NCBI GenBank assembly: GCA_038502055.1
Contig: JAXRKN010000041.1
Location: forward strand, 2,833,501-2,897,500
Reading direction: 5' to 3'
From: Tanytarsus gracilentus
Taxonomy: Eukaryota; Arthropoda; Insecta; Diptera; Chironomidae
Length of the DNA: 64,000 nucleotides
Each line of letters begins with the position of its first letter. The first letter of the stretch is position 1. Positions 24,401 through 38,458 of this stretch are shown here, piece after piece. Made by a program: the position numbers and the translations under genes. Under the pieces are notes generated by a model. That model ran no database searches. It was not told the DNA's origin and saw nothing but the letters and a program-made list of their open reading frames with translations.

Positions 24401-27400
24401 TCTTGTGATAATTTTATGGGCGTTCAGAAAAAACATCGTAAACGATGATGCATTCATTTGCTGTTGCTAATGTTTATGATGCTAATTTATGATGTTCTGA
24501 AGAGAAATTATGCGCACTCACGGTTGGGCACAAAATTGGACGTTAATTAAGTCAGCGAGAGATTTCCAGCTTCTTCATGATTTTTGAATAAATCGCTGCG
24601 TGTGAGAGTCAAAAGAGTGAACATTTTTGTCGAAAACAAAGCCACTTGAACTCGATTAAAAAGTGAAAGAGCCTCGCGGTTGTTTATGATTGAAAAAACT
24701 TTCAATTTCAGACGTGAGATAAAACTCGCTCCAGCCAAAAATGAAAAAGTATACGATATAGATCATCCGGTTATTTTTAATTTGAATAGTAGCCTCGGAG
24801 ATTTTTTTAAACACTTCCATCTTTAGTCAACGCTGTGACTTCCCTTCTTAAATTTATTAGTTTGATATTTGAAGGATTATTAGCGTTGAAATGTGGCCGT
24901 TTGAATGATAATGAGAACTTTGATTGTTTGCGATGATTGGATCATAAAAAAGTCAGCAGAAATTAGCAGAGGAAATAAAAAATGTGTAAATAAAAATTTT
25001 ATAACAAATTGTTAATTTAGCAAAATTTTGTTCCTTATTATTTGTTGAATTTAAATATGGCCAATAAACATTTTTAATACGCAACGTATCGAAATTCGTT
25101 CATTTTAAAAAATTAAATAAAATTCAATTAACAAGAACTCAAAATGTGCGAATTTAAAAGTTTACTTTTTAACTTAAATATTTGACATCATTCATCAAGG
25201 CACAAAATAAGCAAATATTTTCATTCCCAAAAGTTTCATTACAAAATAAAGGTGGTCAAATTGTAAAGATATCCGAAAATAACCTCGAAACTCACAAAAT
25301 AAAATTATTTCAGTCATTCAATATCAAACTCGAAGCCAAAGAGCTGCTGAATTCATTCAGTAGTTGTTCATGAACCTTCCATTTCCATCTTGAGAGTACA
25401 TTGCAAACATGTTTCGCTTATCTTTAGCCTAATGTGGAAATTTTAAACTTGATCGTTTCGCAGCAAGACAACTAAATGAGAAAAGTCCATCAAATGTTAA
25501 AAAATGATGCAATTTAATGCATTGTGCGCTTCAAAAAAAGCATAATTATATAACCACATATTCACGTTGCATGTGTTTGACGTTCTTTAAAGAAGAAGAG
25601 GTCAAGCGGTGTGCTAAAACGTGCAATAGCTTTAACTTGCTGCAATTTTTAACGGATGAGCGCACCAATGCAGTAACAAAGCATATACATGAAGGCAAAA
25701 AACTTGTTTTGCATTGAAAAGCCGACAAAACATGAAATTAAATTGATGATAAGTAAATGGGGAATTTTGTATGTTTCAAATGTGTTAGTACAGAATTGCA
25801 TAAGGCACTTCCAGTTGGTCTATGATAAGAATATTCTACAAAAGAGTTCCTTGAACTCTCTTACGAAACTTTTATTTTTAACGCGTGTGAAATTGCTAAA
25901 GATAGAAATTAGTTTTGACACAAAAACGTGTTTGATCGTAATCTCAAATTTTTTATAATTTTTTTTCAACAGATTTACGAAATAAATTTTCTCGTCGATG
26001 TTATTAATCACAAAATGTTTTCCTACACCTTCTGAATGTGCGCAAAATAAAAACATGACATGCGAGAGATGAAGAAAATAAACAAACACCGTTTGGTAAT
26101 TAAAGAATTTTTGAACAGAAAATTTGGGTCAAAAATCTCTAGCTCTTGACGATTATGATGATGATGGTTGATGAAGTATTTGTGGATTTAAATATTATGG
26201 TTGCACGGCTAATGGAAAAGTAAGATGAGACGTATTGAATTTCATCTAATGAACCTTTCGCTAATTTCAATGGCTGAAAAATGTTTTAATGAGTTTCAAA
26301 TTGAAATTTTTTCGAATATGCTGAGCATGTCGAACATATCAAAAATAGCAATTTGACTCCGTCGCTAATAAGTTATATGTTGTGACATGTTCTACATAAC
26401 TAAGCAGCTGGTATGTGCGTAGCCACTTTGTGAAAAATGAAAAATATTTTCATTCTAAACTCTTTAATAGGCTTTAATTAATGCGAGCTGTGCCAAGTGC
26501 TTCGAGTGAAATAAAACAATCAATTTTTTCATGGACAGAAAAAGCTCAAAGTTTGCAATTCTTGAATGCCAATCAAATTTTATGAATACATTTATGGCAA
26601 AAATGCAACGTCAACTTTTAATGGAATGTCGGAGTGAAAAAGAATTAAAATTTAATTTATTTGTTTGCACGCTGAAATGATTTAATTTAGGTCTCTTTAA
26701 AAAATACTTCATGACGCACTCAAGGTATAACATTTCAATCTCTTTTATTGTTCGATATGAAAATAATGTCAATGAGGCTTCCTATCATGATGTTCACGGT
26801 TCAAGTGCTTTGTCAAGAGAGAAAGAGTGTAATGTGATATGATGCATGGCACAAAAGAAAAGCCATAAATGTTTTAACGCAACATTTACATCCATATTTT
26901 TCTGCATTTGAATGTCATGTCGTAAATCTGTTTTGAGAACTTGTTCGCATGTGAGTAAGCGCGATAGAAATGAGCACGATGAAAGAGTGAGCAAGTATGT
27001 AAGTGGGAAATTAGTTGAAAAGAGAAACATTTCAAGATGAGTAACGAAAATATTTTTGCAATTGCTGCTAATCTGGGGTTTGTGTCTATTTTTATCGTTG
27101 TTTTATCAGTTCGATAAAAGTGGATTTAAAATGTTTTGCTTCTACATAAAAAAAACAATTTTAAAAAACTTAACAATTTAATTCACAAAAATTCAACTAA
27201 ATCTGTCAGTTAAACTTTTTATTGAAAAATTTTTATTCAATTTAAATTTTTTTCTCTTAATCAATCTTCACTTAACAACCGAACACAAATTTAAATCCGA
27301 CACATTTTTTTTGTGTGGCTTCACTCATCACCAATCGATCTAAACATGAAATCTAATAACTCCATCATGGTCGCCTCAATAAATTTTCTCGTATGTGTCT

Positions 27401-30400
27401 TCGAATTTTAATCTCATTTAACGACCGTCAACAATCAAAAGCGCAAAATTGCTTCGAAGCCTCATAAAAATATTTTCATGTTTGCTCGTTAAATTCACAA
27501 CAAATTTCACTTTTTCGCTATTCGATGTTAATTAAAATGTCTTCGACCGTGAGTGGATATGAGCGGAAAAATCAATAGTCGAAAACACATACGATCAGAC
27601 TAGACATCAATTTTCAATCGTAAAAGTTTATTGTGTCCTCGCGTTTATCCACAAAAAGTACATACAAGACACGATAATGTTTTGACATTAATAAAACCCC
27701 AAGTAACGGCCTTCAGCGTGATAAAAATTGATGATAATGTTCTATACAGCTCGAATAATAACGGAATGGTAGAAAAATTCCCATCGAAAAAGTTTGATTT
27801 ATCGAAAGCATCTCTGCACGTTCATGGTCTAGAGCATGCAACCGAGAGAAGTCTATTGTGACATCAAAATTGAATTAGCTGTTGCACAATTGACAATCAC
27901 TGACTGTTCATCTGGTCACTTTTAAACATCTGGCTGCATCATTCAAACATTGAACTTGCAGGCTTTTGTCGTAGATTTTTTCTCATGTCGGGCTGTCACA
28001 AGGAAACACAATTGTGATGAGAGCACCATGAAAAATTATGTGTGAATTTTAAAACTGTATAGAAAGAAAGAAGAAATTTCTCACGAAATGGAAATTTTTC
28101 TGTTTTTAATCTTACAAGAAATTAATTAAACAAACTTTCTCATGAAGCTGAATTTATTTTTTCCAGCTACTGAATTGAATAAATTTGCTGTATGTCGCAC
28201 ATTTTTAGGGATGATTTGAAAATTACATAACTTAAATATTTTTTTAAAATATTATTTGTTAAAACAAATATTAAAATTAAAGAATCGTATGAAAATTGAT
28301 ACTTAATTACTAAAAAATTTTATCCAAAAAATTTAATCAACTGTTCATCACTCAAAATTACCGTTTCCCATTATTCTAAGTTATTTCCAAAAAAAATTAA
28401 GAAAAATCGTCATCAGCGTCACTGATTCAGCTGCTATTCGAATTAATGATCACACTACACATCGAGTGCCAAGCGACTGTAATTGACCATAAAAATTTGT
28501 TCGCTACTTCTTTCATCTCAATGTACACACATTCACTCGACATAGTTTTCTATATGTGGAGGAAATATTCATTTAAATTGTATGACTTTTGGCACGAGAG
28601 TAAAGGCAGCCGAGAGAGCAAAACGAATTATTTTGAAAAGAGAGATGCTTGATGAATTAAACTCGACCGGCACATAATGATATATTACGTCGAATTGTTC
28701 AATTTATTTTGCACACGTTTATCCGCAAAAAATCAGCATGCTGAAAGCAAAAAAAAATAACAAAGAAGTTCGCCACGAGGCCCAGATGGAACAAAAAGCA
28801 ATTGTGATGCAGCGAATTATAAAAAAAGTTAAATCACAAAGCATAAATTTTCATAAATGAATTGCGCTTAAATTAAACATAACGAATTACATTATGGGTT
28901 ATCGCAGCGTAACACTCACACACAGATGTGAATTATTTCGAGTGCATCGTGTGATTCGACTCATTAAAGCATGTCGACGACAAATTAAATCAAATGAGGG
29001 ACCTTTGATAAAGTTTATATGCTTTAAGCCATACCTAAAACATCATCCGATCGATTTTTTATCCATAGAAAATTTCATCACGTACTCGAAGAGGAAGAAA
29101 AAATTGTTTTCGAGTTCATTTGATATGGAGAGAGAGGAAGAGAAATAATTGTGATAGGTTTCGTTGTTATTTTCCATTGTGCTCGTTGTAAAAATGCACA
29201 ATTTTATTATGCTCAGAGAGTATTTATAAGCAGCATGCATTCACATGAAAACAAAGAGTTTCCTAGTTTTATTGAAACACACTGAATTGTTGCTGATAAG
29301 ATTTTATATGGAATTTAAATTTTCATTGGAGTTTGTAGCTCTCACTGCGCATGAATAAATTAATTTTGTATCAAAATATTTTTGATTTTAAATGTTAAAC
29401 TTTTTACATTAGAGGATCTTTTAAGAACAACATTCCTTAGCAACTAATTAATTAAACCTGATGTACCGTTCAGATATGTTTCTCTAATGCATTTTTCATG
29501 TAATCACAGAAGTAATCGCTAGCATTGCAAGTCTCCCACCCCCATAAACATAAAAATACACAGAAATCTTGCACGCTAACTGAATTCAAGCTTAATTTTC
29601 CCCTCACACACCATTGACACTTACGTCATCCTCAACTGCATCACAATTTTTAAAAAAAAAATAATATTTTGATGGACGTTCATGCAGCTAATGACTGCTT
29701 TCCTCAGATTCTTTTCTGCCTCAAATTATTTCAATCTCTCTCCCTTTCATTCTCCACGTTGCGAGTGGAATTTAATGACAGGCATGTTTTGGAGCTGACA
29801 ACTGCAACTTATTTTTAACTCTTGAACGTTTCTGGTGAATTTCAAATTAAAGCAGAAGAGAGAAATTCTGTGAAGTGGCAATCGAGACGCGATAACGAGC
29901 GATGATGAGCTTTGTAACAATTTCCATAATATTCATCTCGGGTCATCAATTTTAATCTCACAATTGTGCACGTTTTCATTTGTCATCACTTGTCTCGCAG
30001 TTTTTTGTATTTAAGAATTTACGACAATGTTTCACTCTTTTTTCGCATGATGGTGCCATTTTTTGTAAATGCTTCATAAAGCGAAATTTATGAGACGAAA
30101 AAATTATTCTTCGGATGCCATATGCCACAACGACGTCAATATATTGCTACAGTATAAATTAGTTAAATGAGATCATACAAATGTGATTCACGACAAAGTC
30201 TTTTTGTGAACCTCTTTTTTAAAATTTAATTTAGAAGACAGAAAAACATTTTTTAGCTAATAATTAATTTTTTGCTTAGCCTCTCCGTATATGGAACTAG
30301 TGGGAAATTAATTTGCGCACACAAACTTCAAAGTGATAAGATGGTCACGCTACGTTGCCACATTTTCATGCGAGAAAAACTCCTCAATTGAATAAATAAT

Positions 30401-33400
30401 TCAAGTTTACAGTGCCAATTTAAGAGAGCATTACATTTTTAGAAGTGAGATTACTTACGTCAAATGGAAAATTGTACTACACTTGTGATTAAATTCCTCC
30501 GGAAGCATGTGATTTGTCAAAAGATTTGATCAGCTTGAAAGTCAATATCATGATTTTATATCGGAGGCAGAATGTCTAGAAAAACTCGTCGAGCGTGCAA
30601 CTTGGAATTTTAAAATTTTTAATCGCGATTAATCGGAAGTTTAAACACGTAGCTAATGGTAACTGAGTTTAAAATCTTTTGGAATTTAAAGAGATGATAA
30701 AAAATTAAATTTAAATTGTTTTAAAAAATTAATTAACTAAAAGTGTCATAAATAATAAGAAAGCATGAATTTTTGTAACCTATCTAACCACAAAACGCTC
30801 CCATTAATGAAATGGAGTTCCATAAGATTTAATAACTCTTTTACAGTCTTTTAAAGCGTAATTAAATGATATTTTTCATATACTCTCTCATGTTTGTGTG
30901 CGGTAACAAAAACCTACTTTAATTAAAAACCTTTCAAATGAAAATTTCACTCAATAGCAGCATAAGACATAAATTCCTATTTGATTGACTTGCAAAAAAT
31001 ACTAAATTGCGATATATCGAATGTTGCTTTCATAATTAAGAGCAATTTTAAAGGAAGCACACCATTAAGCTACTGAGAGATAGATGTTGGATTTAAAAAG
31101 TTACAAAACATTCATTTTTCATGCCAAGATAAATTTTAAAATGTAATAACAACATCTCGTAGGTGTCACGAGTGAAGAATTTATGAATCTCCAACTGTTA
31201 AGACTTAAGACAAAAAAGTTCCACTTAGGAAAAAATTCTATGACTCGAATTACTCACGAGCACCCACAATCGAATTCTCGTTAATGACTCAATTCATGCG
31301 GCGATGAAGATTCATTGTGAATATGAGACGAGAGAAAATGTTCATCAAATTACATAACAGACACGAAGAAAATTTCTAAATAAATTAAGATCATCAACGT
31401 CGGTAGCGGTATTAAATAAACATGCACACTCTAAAGTGTATTCAAGACATCTTCAGTGGAAATGTAGCGAGGCAAAGGGTTTAAATAGTTCTTCTTTTTT
31501 TATGACGGTTTGGTTTTTTGTTTGCTTTTTTAAATACACAAAAAAAACTTTAAGTAGATGCAAACAGCTTGTGGAAATCTATCAAGTAAAAATTAACTCT
31601 GTAAGCAAATCAATCAGCGGAGAAGAAAAACATAAACTAACAAATAAACTCTTTTGGCCGTGGCCTGGCCTTCATGCCTTCTCACGCACTCTCACTGCCA
31701 AATTTAATAATCTACATAGCATGACGTCACAATGAACGGCAGTAAAAATGAAGAAGATGGAAAAACTTTATTAATAATTTTTCTGTTTATGTTTATGCGA
31801 TGAAATGTTTATTGGCGGCAAGGGATCAAAGGCCAATCATGCATAATTCTGCTTTAAAATTCCTCACATTGAATTATCTGCGATAAACTTTGCTTCTATT
31901 AATATGAGCAGCTCATTTCGTGTTTAAAGTTGTTAAAATGTACACACACACACAAGATCAGGAGCAATATTTATGAAAAGTCTAAAGCACTTCATTAACA
32001 AATAAATCACGACGAGAGAGTGAGAGAGATGTTGAGGCACTCAAGAGTCTGGTGATCATGCGTTTATTTTTACACCCAGAATGCGCACTTTCACTTAAGT
32101 GGTTGCCTTTTCAGTAAGTCATAGCTCGATGCAAATTATATTTTTTGCTATTGATGGTACTGAGGCAAGGGATGGAAATTTTAAATTTTAAAATATATTT
32201 CACAAAACTTCTTTAATTAAACCAAATTTAGAAGCATTAAAAAATTAATTTAATATTTTAATTTATTTAGCCGATAAAAATTCAAAAAGTTTCCATCGAA
32301 TTTTTTTATCCAATGGCCACAATCAACTCCGCATATTTCTCTCAAGTACAATAAACGCAATCAAGTCCTCTTGTATTCAGCTTCTGATATTAAAATTGAT
32401 TTTTAATATTTACACAGACATGAACTGGAACACGAAGTCAAATATTAAAATCTCATCGCGATGTTTATTCTGCAGCAGTTTAAAGCTTTTTTTTCAATTC
32501 GCTTCGAGTTTAATTAATTAATTAGTCTTAATTGGTGATTCAAATGCTCTGTATAATACTAGTAATTAAAGATAGCTTGAGACATGATAAAAAAATCGAT
32601 AAATTTACTCCCTCGAGTGTATAAGGTGAAATTTATATGGCGAGTGTATAAGGTGAACAATGGCGCCATATGAAATTAAGCAGAGGGGATGGTAAAATTA
32701 TTTCTATAATTTTTATCAAGAACGCAATTGGCCAACAGCGAATGTTAGTTTTTCTTCATTCACTTCCACTCCAATTGCTCGCAATATTGTCGTCATGTTG
32801 AGCTAATAAAATTTTATATTTTCTCGAGGCATATTTTCATATCCTCCACAAATTATTTTCATAACTGATAAAGATATTTATGTTGATGATGTCAGAAAGT
32901 TTCTTAATTAATTCCACAATTTTTTCACTCTATGAAGAACATTTTAGTTATAAACACCTGACACTCCCTTTTTTGACGAATACAGCAATTGTCGGAAAAC
33001 CACTAAACTGTTCATTGTTTGAGGAATTTATGAACCACCTCACAGTAATGAGAATGTGATTAGCATTCATAATTCGTCGAAAAATAAAACTTATTATGGT
33101 GACAAAAGTTGCGCGCGCAAATTAGTAAAATTGCGTATGCTTTTGGAATTTGAATTTGCATAACTTTTGGGAAGCTTTTCGAATATTTTTATGATTTTTT
33201 TGTTTGTGATTACGTCATGAAATATTCATAACTATCGACCCGATGGGAGTGTGAAAATATACGAGGACAATTTTATGGAATTTTTTAATAGTTTATTTTT
33301 AAATTTAACGTTTAATTATTAATTTTCAAAAATTACTTCTTGATTGACCATCCATTGACTACAAAAAATTATCATCAAAGAAAAATGTGTGCATGCATTG

Positions 33401-35834
33401 TGGTTGAATTTGAACAAAAGAAAGCTCAGCTATGTTATTAGTTATGACAGCCTTAAGTGACACTCGATTCACCATAAGTCATGCCGTAGAAAATTTTCTC
33501 CATATTTAGCACAACAATTGCTAATAATCCACCACAAAGTTGCAGTTTATGCTGTTATAAGGCGACTAATTGCGATAGGCTTTTCAAGAAAATCTTTATG
33601 AGCCATGAACGAGATTGCACCTGGCGCCAATGCTCCACTTCTCTGTATATTATTCCCTTTCCACTAAACATGCGCTTAAGTACACTCTCAAGCATCATTT
33701 AGATCTCAAATCTCTCATAAATTTTGCTCATCCTCTTAAACTTTAAAAAAAGAAATCTCTTGAATAAAAATAATGATTAAACAAAGCATTTTATGAAAAA
33801 AAGAAGAAGAAAATAATGTCTGGACGCTTTGAATAGAAAACAATTATTCTCTTGGTTTTTTGGAGTTTCCATTCATTGAATGAGCTACTTCGAAAATTAA
33901 TCTCTGATTAAAATGATAAAATTAGATGGAATTAAATCGGGTGAAAAATATGTTAAGGGGATTTAGTTGACTCTTATGAGACTAATTACTAATTAAAAAT
34001 GAGCCGATTTTTAAAGATGAAAATTTCACTAAAATGAGTGAAATAATTTTTTTAAATTTAAAATTTTTAGAAAGTTTTTCAAGAATTTCGAAGAACTTGA
34101 AAAACGTGAAAAATGACATAAAAATCTTCTTCATAAAGTGGAATAAAATTTTCCCATCATAATTGCCTGACAATTGCACAGAAAATATTTTCCGTATTCG
34201 GTCATAAAAACCTTTTTTTACAAAACATTTTTCTAACTCAGACTCAATCGGTATGTTTACTCTCGATGTCTTGTTTGCCGTTTGTAAATGAATTTTAAAT
34301 GATTTGTCTAACATCAATCAAGTTTTAAAGTGCACGCAGATTTTTCACACATGATTGTGTTTTATCACCGGTCTTAAATGCCATCAGTAAATTAGGCAAT
34401 TGATGGTTACGCAATGATTAATTGTCACTCACTTGACCACACTCAACTATTTTTCTCTCAATACTGCGAACACTCTTGAGCACGTAAAAGTCATGTAGGT
34501 CGAAATAATTGCTGACGTTCGATTACATATACACATATTGATCTCTGCACGACTACGGCGGTTCAAAATAGAGAGAGGTGTCAGAGCCTTTTGAATAGAC
34601 ATTCGATCTTCGAGGCATGATCCTCAAGAAGGCAAAGTCTATTAACATTAACAATGCACGGCATCATCATCGCATTTACACGGTAAACGACATTGAAAAA
34701 CACCATTCAATACAATCTTGCTCTAAAGTTGGTGGAATTTTTATTTAAGAGAGGAAAAAAATTGTCGTGTGGGCTCGATTCAATGAGATGAACAAGCACA
34801 GGCAATGCAAGTTTTAGTTGTTAACGAGTGGCAGAAGCAAATTGACATACGTTTATTCTCTAATCAATTTTGATCTCTCTTTCTTTACTCTAGAATGTGG
34901 TGGACTATAACTGGAAATTTTGGTAACATTCTTCCTATTGATTGGTCAAAATCTTTTGCACGTCAAATGCATGTTCCAGCACTAAAATTGAGTGAACGCA
35001 ACGCAGAAACACCTGACGATGAGATTCAAGATTTGAGCTCTGAAGATGAAGCTGTTGCGAATGATTTGGATTTACATCAGCTGATACTAGGTGGAATGCA
35101 GCATGATAATGGACCGATTCAGACAGCTGAGGAGGTGATGAAAGAAATCGATGACATTATGGATGAGCAAACACCATCCGAGGGCGATGTTTTGGAGAGT
35201 GAGGTTATGGAGAAGGCAAAGGAAGTGCTCGGTGCTCCGCTCTATGAAGATAGTGAGATTTTTTTATATATTTTTAAATTATTTTTGACTAATTTTCTGA
35301 AAATAATTAACAGAATTAAAAGAGATGTCAATAGCACAGTTGAATGATTTGTATTTAGAGATGGAAGTGCTAATTCGTGAGTTTTCGGAAACCCTCATCT
35401 CTGAGCTTGCACTGCGCGATGAATTGGAATACGAGAAAGAGCTAAAAAACACATTCATTTCACTTCTGTTGGCGGTGCAGAATAAAAGGCGCCAGTTTCA
35501 TGTGGAAAAGAAGAAGGGAAAAATGCAATCGTCAATGACATCGTCGACGCAATCATTGAATGGACAGAATGGCACCGCACGACCTAACGGACTCGGTGTC
35601 AGTTCAACAGATCCAAAATATCTCACCACCGTCATTCCATATCATCTCGATGCTGGTCCTCCCGAAAATCAGGCACTTCAGGTGCTCATTAAAAGTGAGT
35701 TAATTTTTCAATTAATTCCGTTTAATTAAAACTTATTTCTTTCAGTTTTGAGAGCCATAAATGAGGACAGCCCTACAGTTCCGACGTTGCTTACCGACTA
35801 CATACTGAAGGTCCTTTGTCCCACCACTACGTGA
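21493..35834 (+). CDS. Unc-76: Unc-76 (FEZ family kinesin adaptor)
   Basis: Four exons, 21493-21896, 34894-35252, 35314-35694 and 35746-35834, give 410 residues. The first exon codes an acidic N-terminus (MAELKFEAPLAQLEEDEWG) with an Asn-rich insert and ends in SQEEIMNECQ. The second opens with the FEZ signature MWWTITGNFGNILPIDWSKS. The third carries the conserved core KLKEMSIAQLNDLYLEME and a coiled coil around ETLISELALRDELEYEKELK. The fourth ends in LLTDYILKVLCPTTT. FEZ proteins link kinesin-1 heavy chain to cargo and are needed for axon transport and bundling; this is family knowledge. The start at 21493 has a better context (AAAAGATGG) than the in-frame ATG at 21448. The first intron is 12,997 bases, against 51 and 61 bases for the others. 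Confidence 0.95.
21897..34893 (+). other. 13-kb first intron of Unc-76
   Basis: The intron starts GTAAGT and ends TTTACTCTAG. I looked for a nested gene on both strands. The open frames are short (at most about 147 codons), AT-rich, often overlap on opposite strands, and show no domain. I see no tRNA or recognisable microRNA. A 27-base tandem repeat lies at 32614-32657. The size suggests enhancers or alternative first exons, but I cannot point to any. Confidence 0.6.
32614..32671. repeat. short tandem duplication with adjoining inverted repeat
   Basis: The 17-base unit CGAGTGTATAAGGTGAA occurs at 32614-32630 and again at 32641-32657. ATATGGCG at 32635-32642 is inverted as CGCCATAT at 32664-32671, and TGGCGCCA (32661-32668) is a perfect palindrome. 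It lies inside the large Unc-76 intron. Confidence 0.7.
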
Positions 35835-37519
35835 ACAAAACTTAAAGAGCTTACGCTAACCTAAAAAAAGCTAACAAAAAAATCTTTTTATGGTTTTTAA
35901 AAAAATCCTAATTACTAAGGTACACAAAATTAAGCCTCAATTATCTCTTTCTTGTTTTTCCTCGTTCTTTCTTCTTTCCATCACCTAATCTATTCGCTAA
36001 TTATTAATGAGGATTATTGCGATAAATTCTATGTACACGATATAAAAAATATATGATATTTAGAGGAAGCATTTATTAAATGGATAAAAATAATGTTGTT
36101 CATGCTTTAATGCCTCTCTGTCTCTTTACACTGACAAACCCAAAAGATTGCTCACTTTTCACTTTAATTAACATTTTAATAATTTTTTCCTCCCATCAAC
36201 GAGACGAGAAAGATAACGAAAAAAAAAAAGTTCTTTAGTAATTCAAAGTGTGATATTATAATTTATTTAATGATAACCCATGTAAAATTTAAAACATGAT
36301 GGAACAAAATGCTGAGAATGACGATAATTTTTATTTATTTCATTTAAGTTTAATTTGTAAGTAAATCGAAACCCTCTTTTGCACCTGAGCAGCATCACCA
36401 TGTGATTGCTCGGATGAAATTTATGATTAAGAAAAAAAATTGACTGACACGAACAAAATGTTTTTTGAGTTTTAAACTCGATTAGAAAGTCACGCCATAT
36501 AATTTTAATTACAATATTTCTCTTCTATAAGTTGAAAGAACTTTTTTATAAGTTTAATGATGTAAATAACACTGAAAAACTTATGTGTCTCTAAGCGAAT
36601 GTCATTTCCTCATTTTTCTCTTCTCTAAATGCATTTTCTGACGCAAGAAAAAAATCATTTTAAAAGAAAATGAGTATAAAATTTGTAAAAATAGAACAAT
36701 TTGTAGTAACTGAAAGTCATGCCGATCATTTAGCAAATTTATAAATAAAATTTTCTTCTATTCCTCAATGAGTATATTAGAAACAACTCTCACACACCGC
36801 AACATTAAAAATAAAGATTTAAATTTGATGTCATTATGCTATATAACAAACAAAATTAATTAGATGATGATAGTGTCAAGCGCAAAAATAATTTTTTCTG
36901 CATTTTACATGTCGTCGTCGTCAAAAGGAAAAAAAGTTTAGTGGAAAAAAATTAAAGAGCTTCTTTTATTTTTATATTATATTCAACTAATGTGCTACAA
37001 AGGAGCATTAAAAGCAAAAATACTCAAAATTGCTAAATGAATAAAAATAAATTAGAAAATAAACTTTGTGGCGAGCGAATCTTAAAAGTTGAAAAAATTC
37101 AAATTTTAACGGCTTTTGAGAATCGCCACGTGGCCACAAAAAACTCCAATCAAATATATAGTGAATCACTCACAATTTTCAACGGACAGCTAAAAATCTC
37201 TTTAATATTAATCGCTTCAACTCACACAAAAAAAATAATTGTGCAATTTGATTTCCATAAAAGTAGCGAGAATTTTTTGATTAACAAAATAGCCAGAGAG
37301 CAAAACAGAACCAGTAAAAGAAATTTCAGAAATAAAGTTGATCTAATTCTCTTTCTCGAGTTCTGTTAAGATGTTTGTAAAATTATTGCTATTATGCAAA
37401 AATCAACTCTATATATGGAAAGGATGTTCATAAGAAGAGAAACCGCTTAAAATTGTAACAAAAAAATGAAAAGTGAATAAAATAAAGAAAAACGCTTCGA
37501 CAAATGAATTTAATTTATT
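35835..37519. other. convergent 3' region between Unc-76 and the coiled-coil gene
   Basis: Both neighbours end toward this 1.7-kb AT-rich stretch, so it holds their 3' untranslated regions. Several AATAAA matches occur (for example in GATAAAAATAAT near 36083), and the true sites cannot be picked. The open frame at 37037-37369 has no recognisable domain. Confidence 0.5.
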
Positions 37520-38290
37520 TTATTTCTCACTTTGTGCCTTTAACAGCTCATCAACTTTATCCGATAACATTTTAAACGATTGACGTGAAAATTTTGTCTT
37601 ATCCAACTCGAAATTCTCGATGGATTCAATGAAAGTTTTCATTCGAAGCTCGAGTAATTCAGTTTCTTCTGCGATTGCCTTTACTAACAGCTTTTGACCA
37701 TTTCCAACGAGAATACTGGCAACCTGCTTGGAAAGTTCCAACTCTTCCTTTTTAAGCTTTTCTAAGGTGCTAACATTTTTTCGAGTTTCAGCATCTAGTT
37801 CAAAGATTTTCTCATAGTTTTTGTGGATTTTATTTTCTAGTGAGCTTGTGTTGACTCTGTTATCGACTTCCTTCTTGATCAATTCCTGAACTTTGTCTTT
37901 GATGAGCTTTTGTTCACTGTATGAGAGTTTAACGCTGCTGAGATCTTTAAGGCCTAAAATGGAGGAATGTTAAGGATATTTGAAAGCTATTATGATGAAA
38001 CATGCTGTAAACAGATCATCCAGAACAAATTTGTCAACTTTCAACTCACCAAATAACTTTAATCCATAGCCAATGTCTATATGCTCATGAATTCTAGCTG
38101 CTAGTAGTGCATTCTCAATGTTTTTCTTAGAATCAGCCGATAAATTGCTTGGAAAATCTTCAATTCTCAATTTTTTGAGACACTCGAAGATAAATTCCTT
38201 CTCTTGAAGCTTCTGTGATTCCTCTTCGTAAATTTTCTCTAAATCTCTATCTGATCTTGCGAAAATTGTTCTATCGAGACTATTTTCCAT
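37520..38290 (-). CDS. coiled-coil protein, function unknown
   Basis: Two exons, 38290-38050 and 37953-37520, separated by a 96-base GT-AG intron, give 224 residues. The protein is rich in Glu, Lys and Leu and looks largely helical, with likely coiled coils around 10-45 and 110-220 (for example KLKKEELELSKQVASILVGN). There is no signal peptide, membrane segment or catalytic motif. Size and build would suit a subunit of a spindle or kinetochore complex such as augmin, but I cannot match it to any named subunit. It lies 168 bases downstream of, and on the same strand as, the gene at 38459-38938. Confidence 0.8.
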
Positions 38291-38403
38291 TTTTAAAAAT
38301 AATTTTTATTTGTAAACAAAATGAATGCTATAAAAATCGTTAAAATTTGAATTTTATGGCAAGTTCAAATAAAAGCGGGAATTGCCTTAAATAATTTTTG
38401 TAC

Positions 38404-38409
38404 TTTATT
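38404..38409 (-). promoter_or_regulatory. poly(A) signal between two tandem minus-strand genes
   Basis: AATAAA on the minus strand, 50 bases beyond the stop of the 159-residue gene and about 114 bases before the start of the coiled-coil gene. It makes two separate transcripts more likely than one long one. Confidence 0.5.
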
Positions 38410-38458
38410 AAGTTCAATATTAAATTAATTAATTATAGTTAAAATGGTGTGAATGTGA

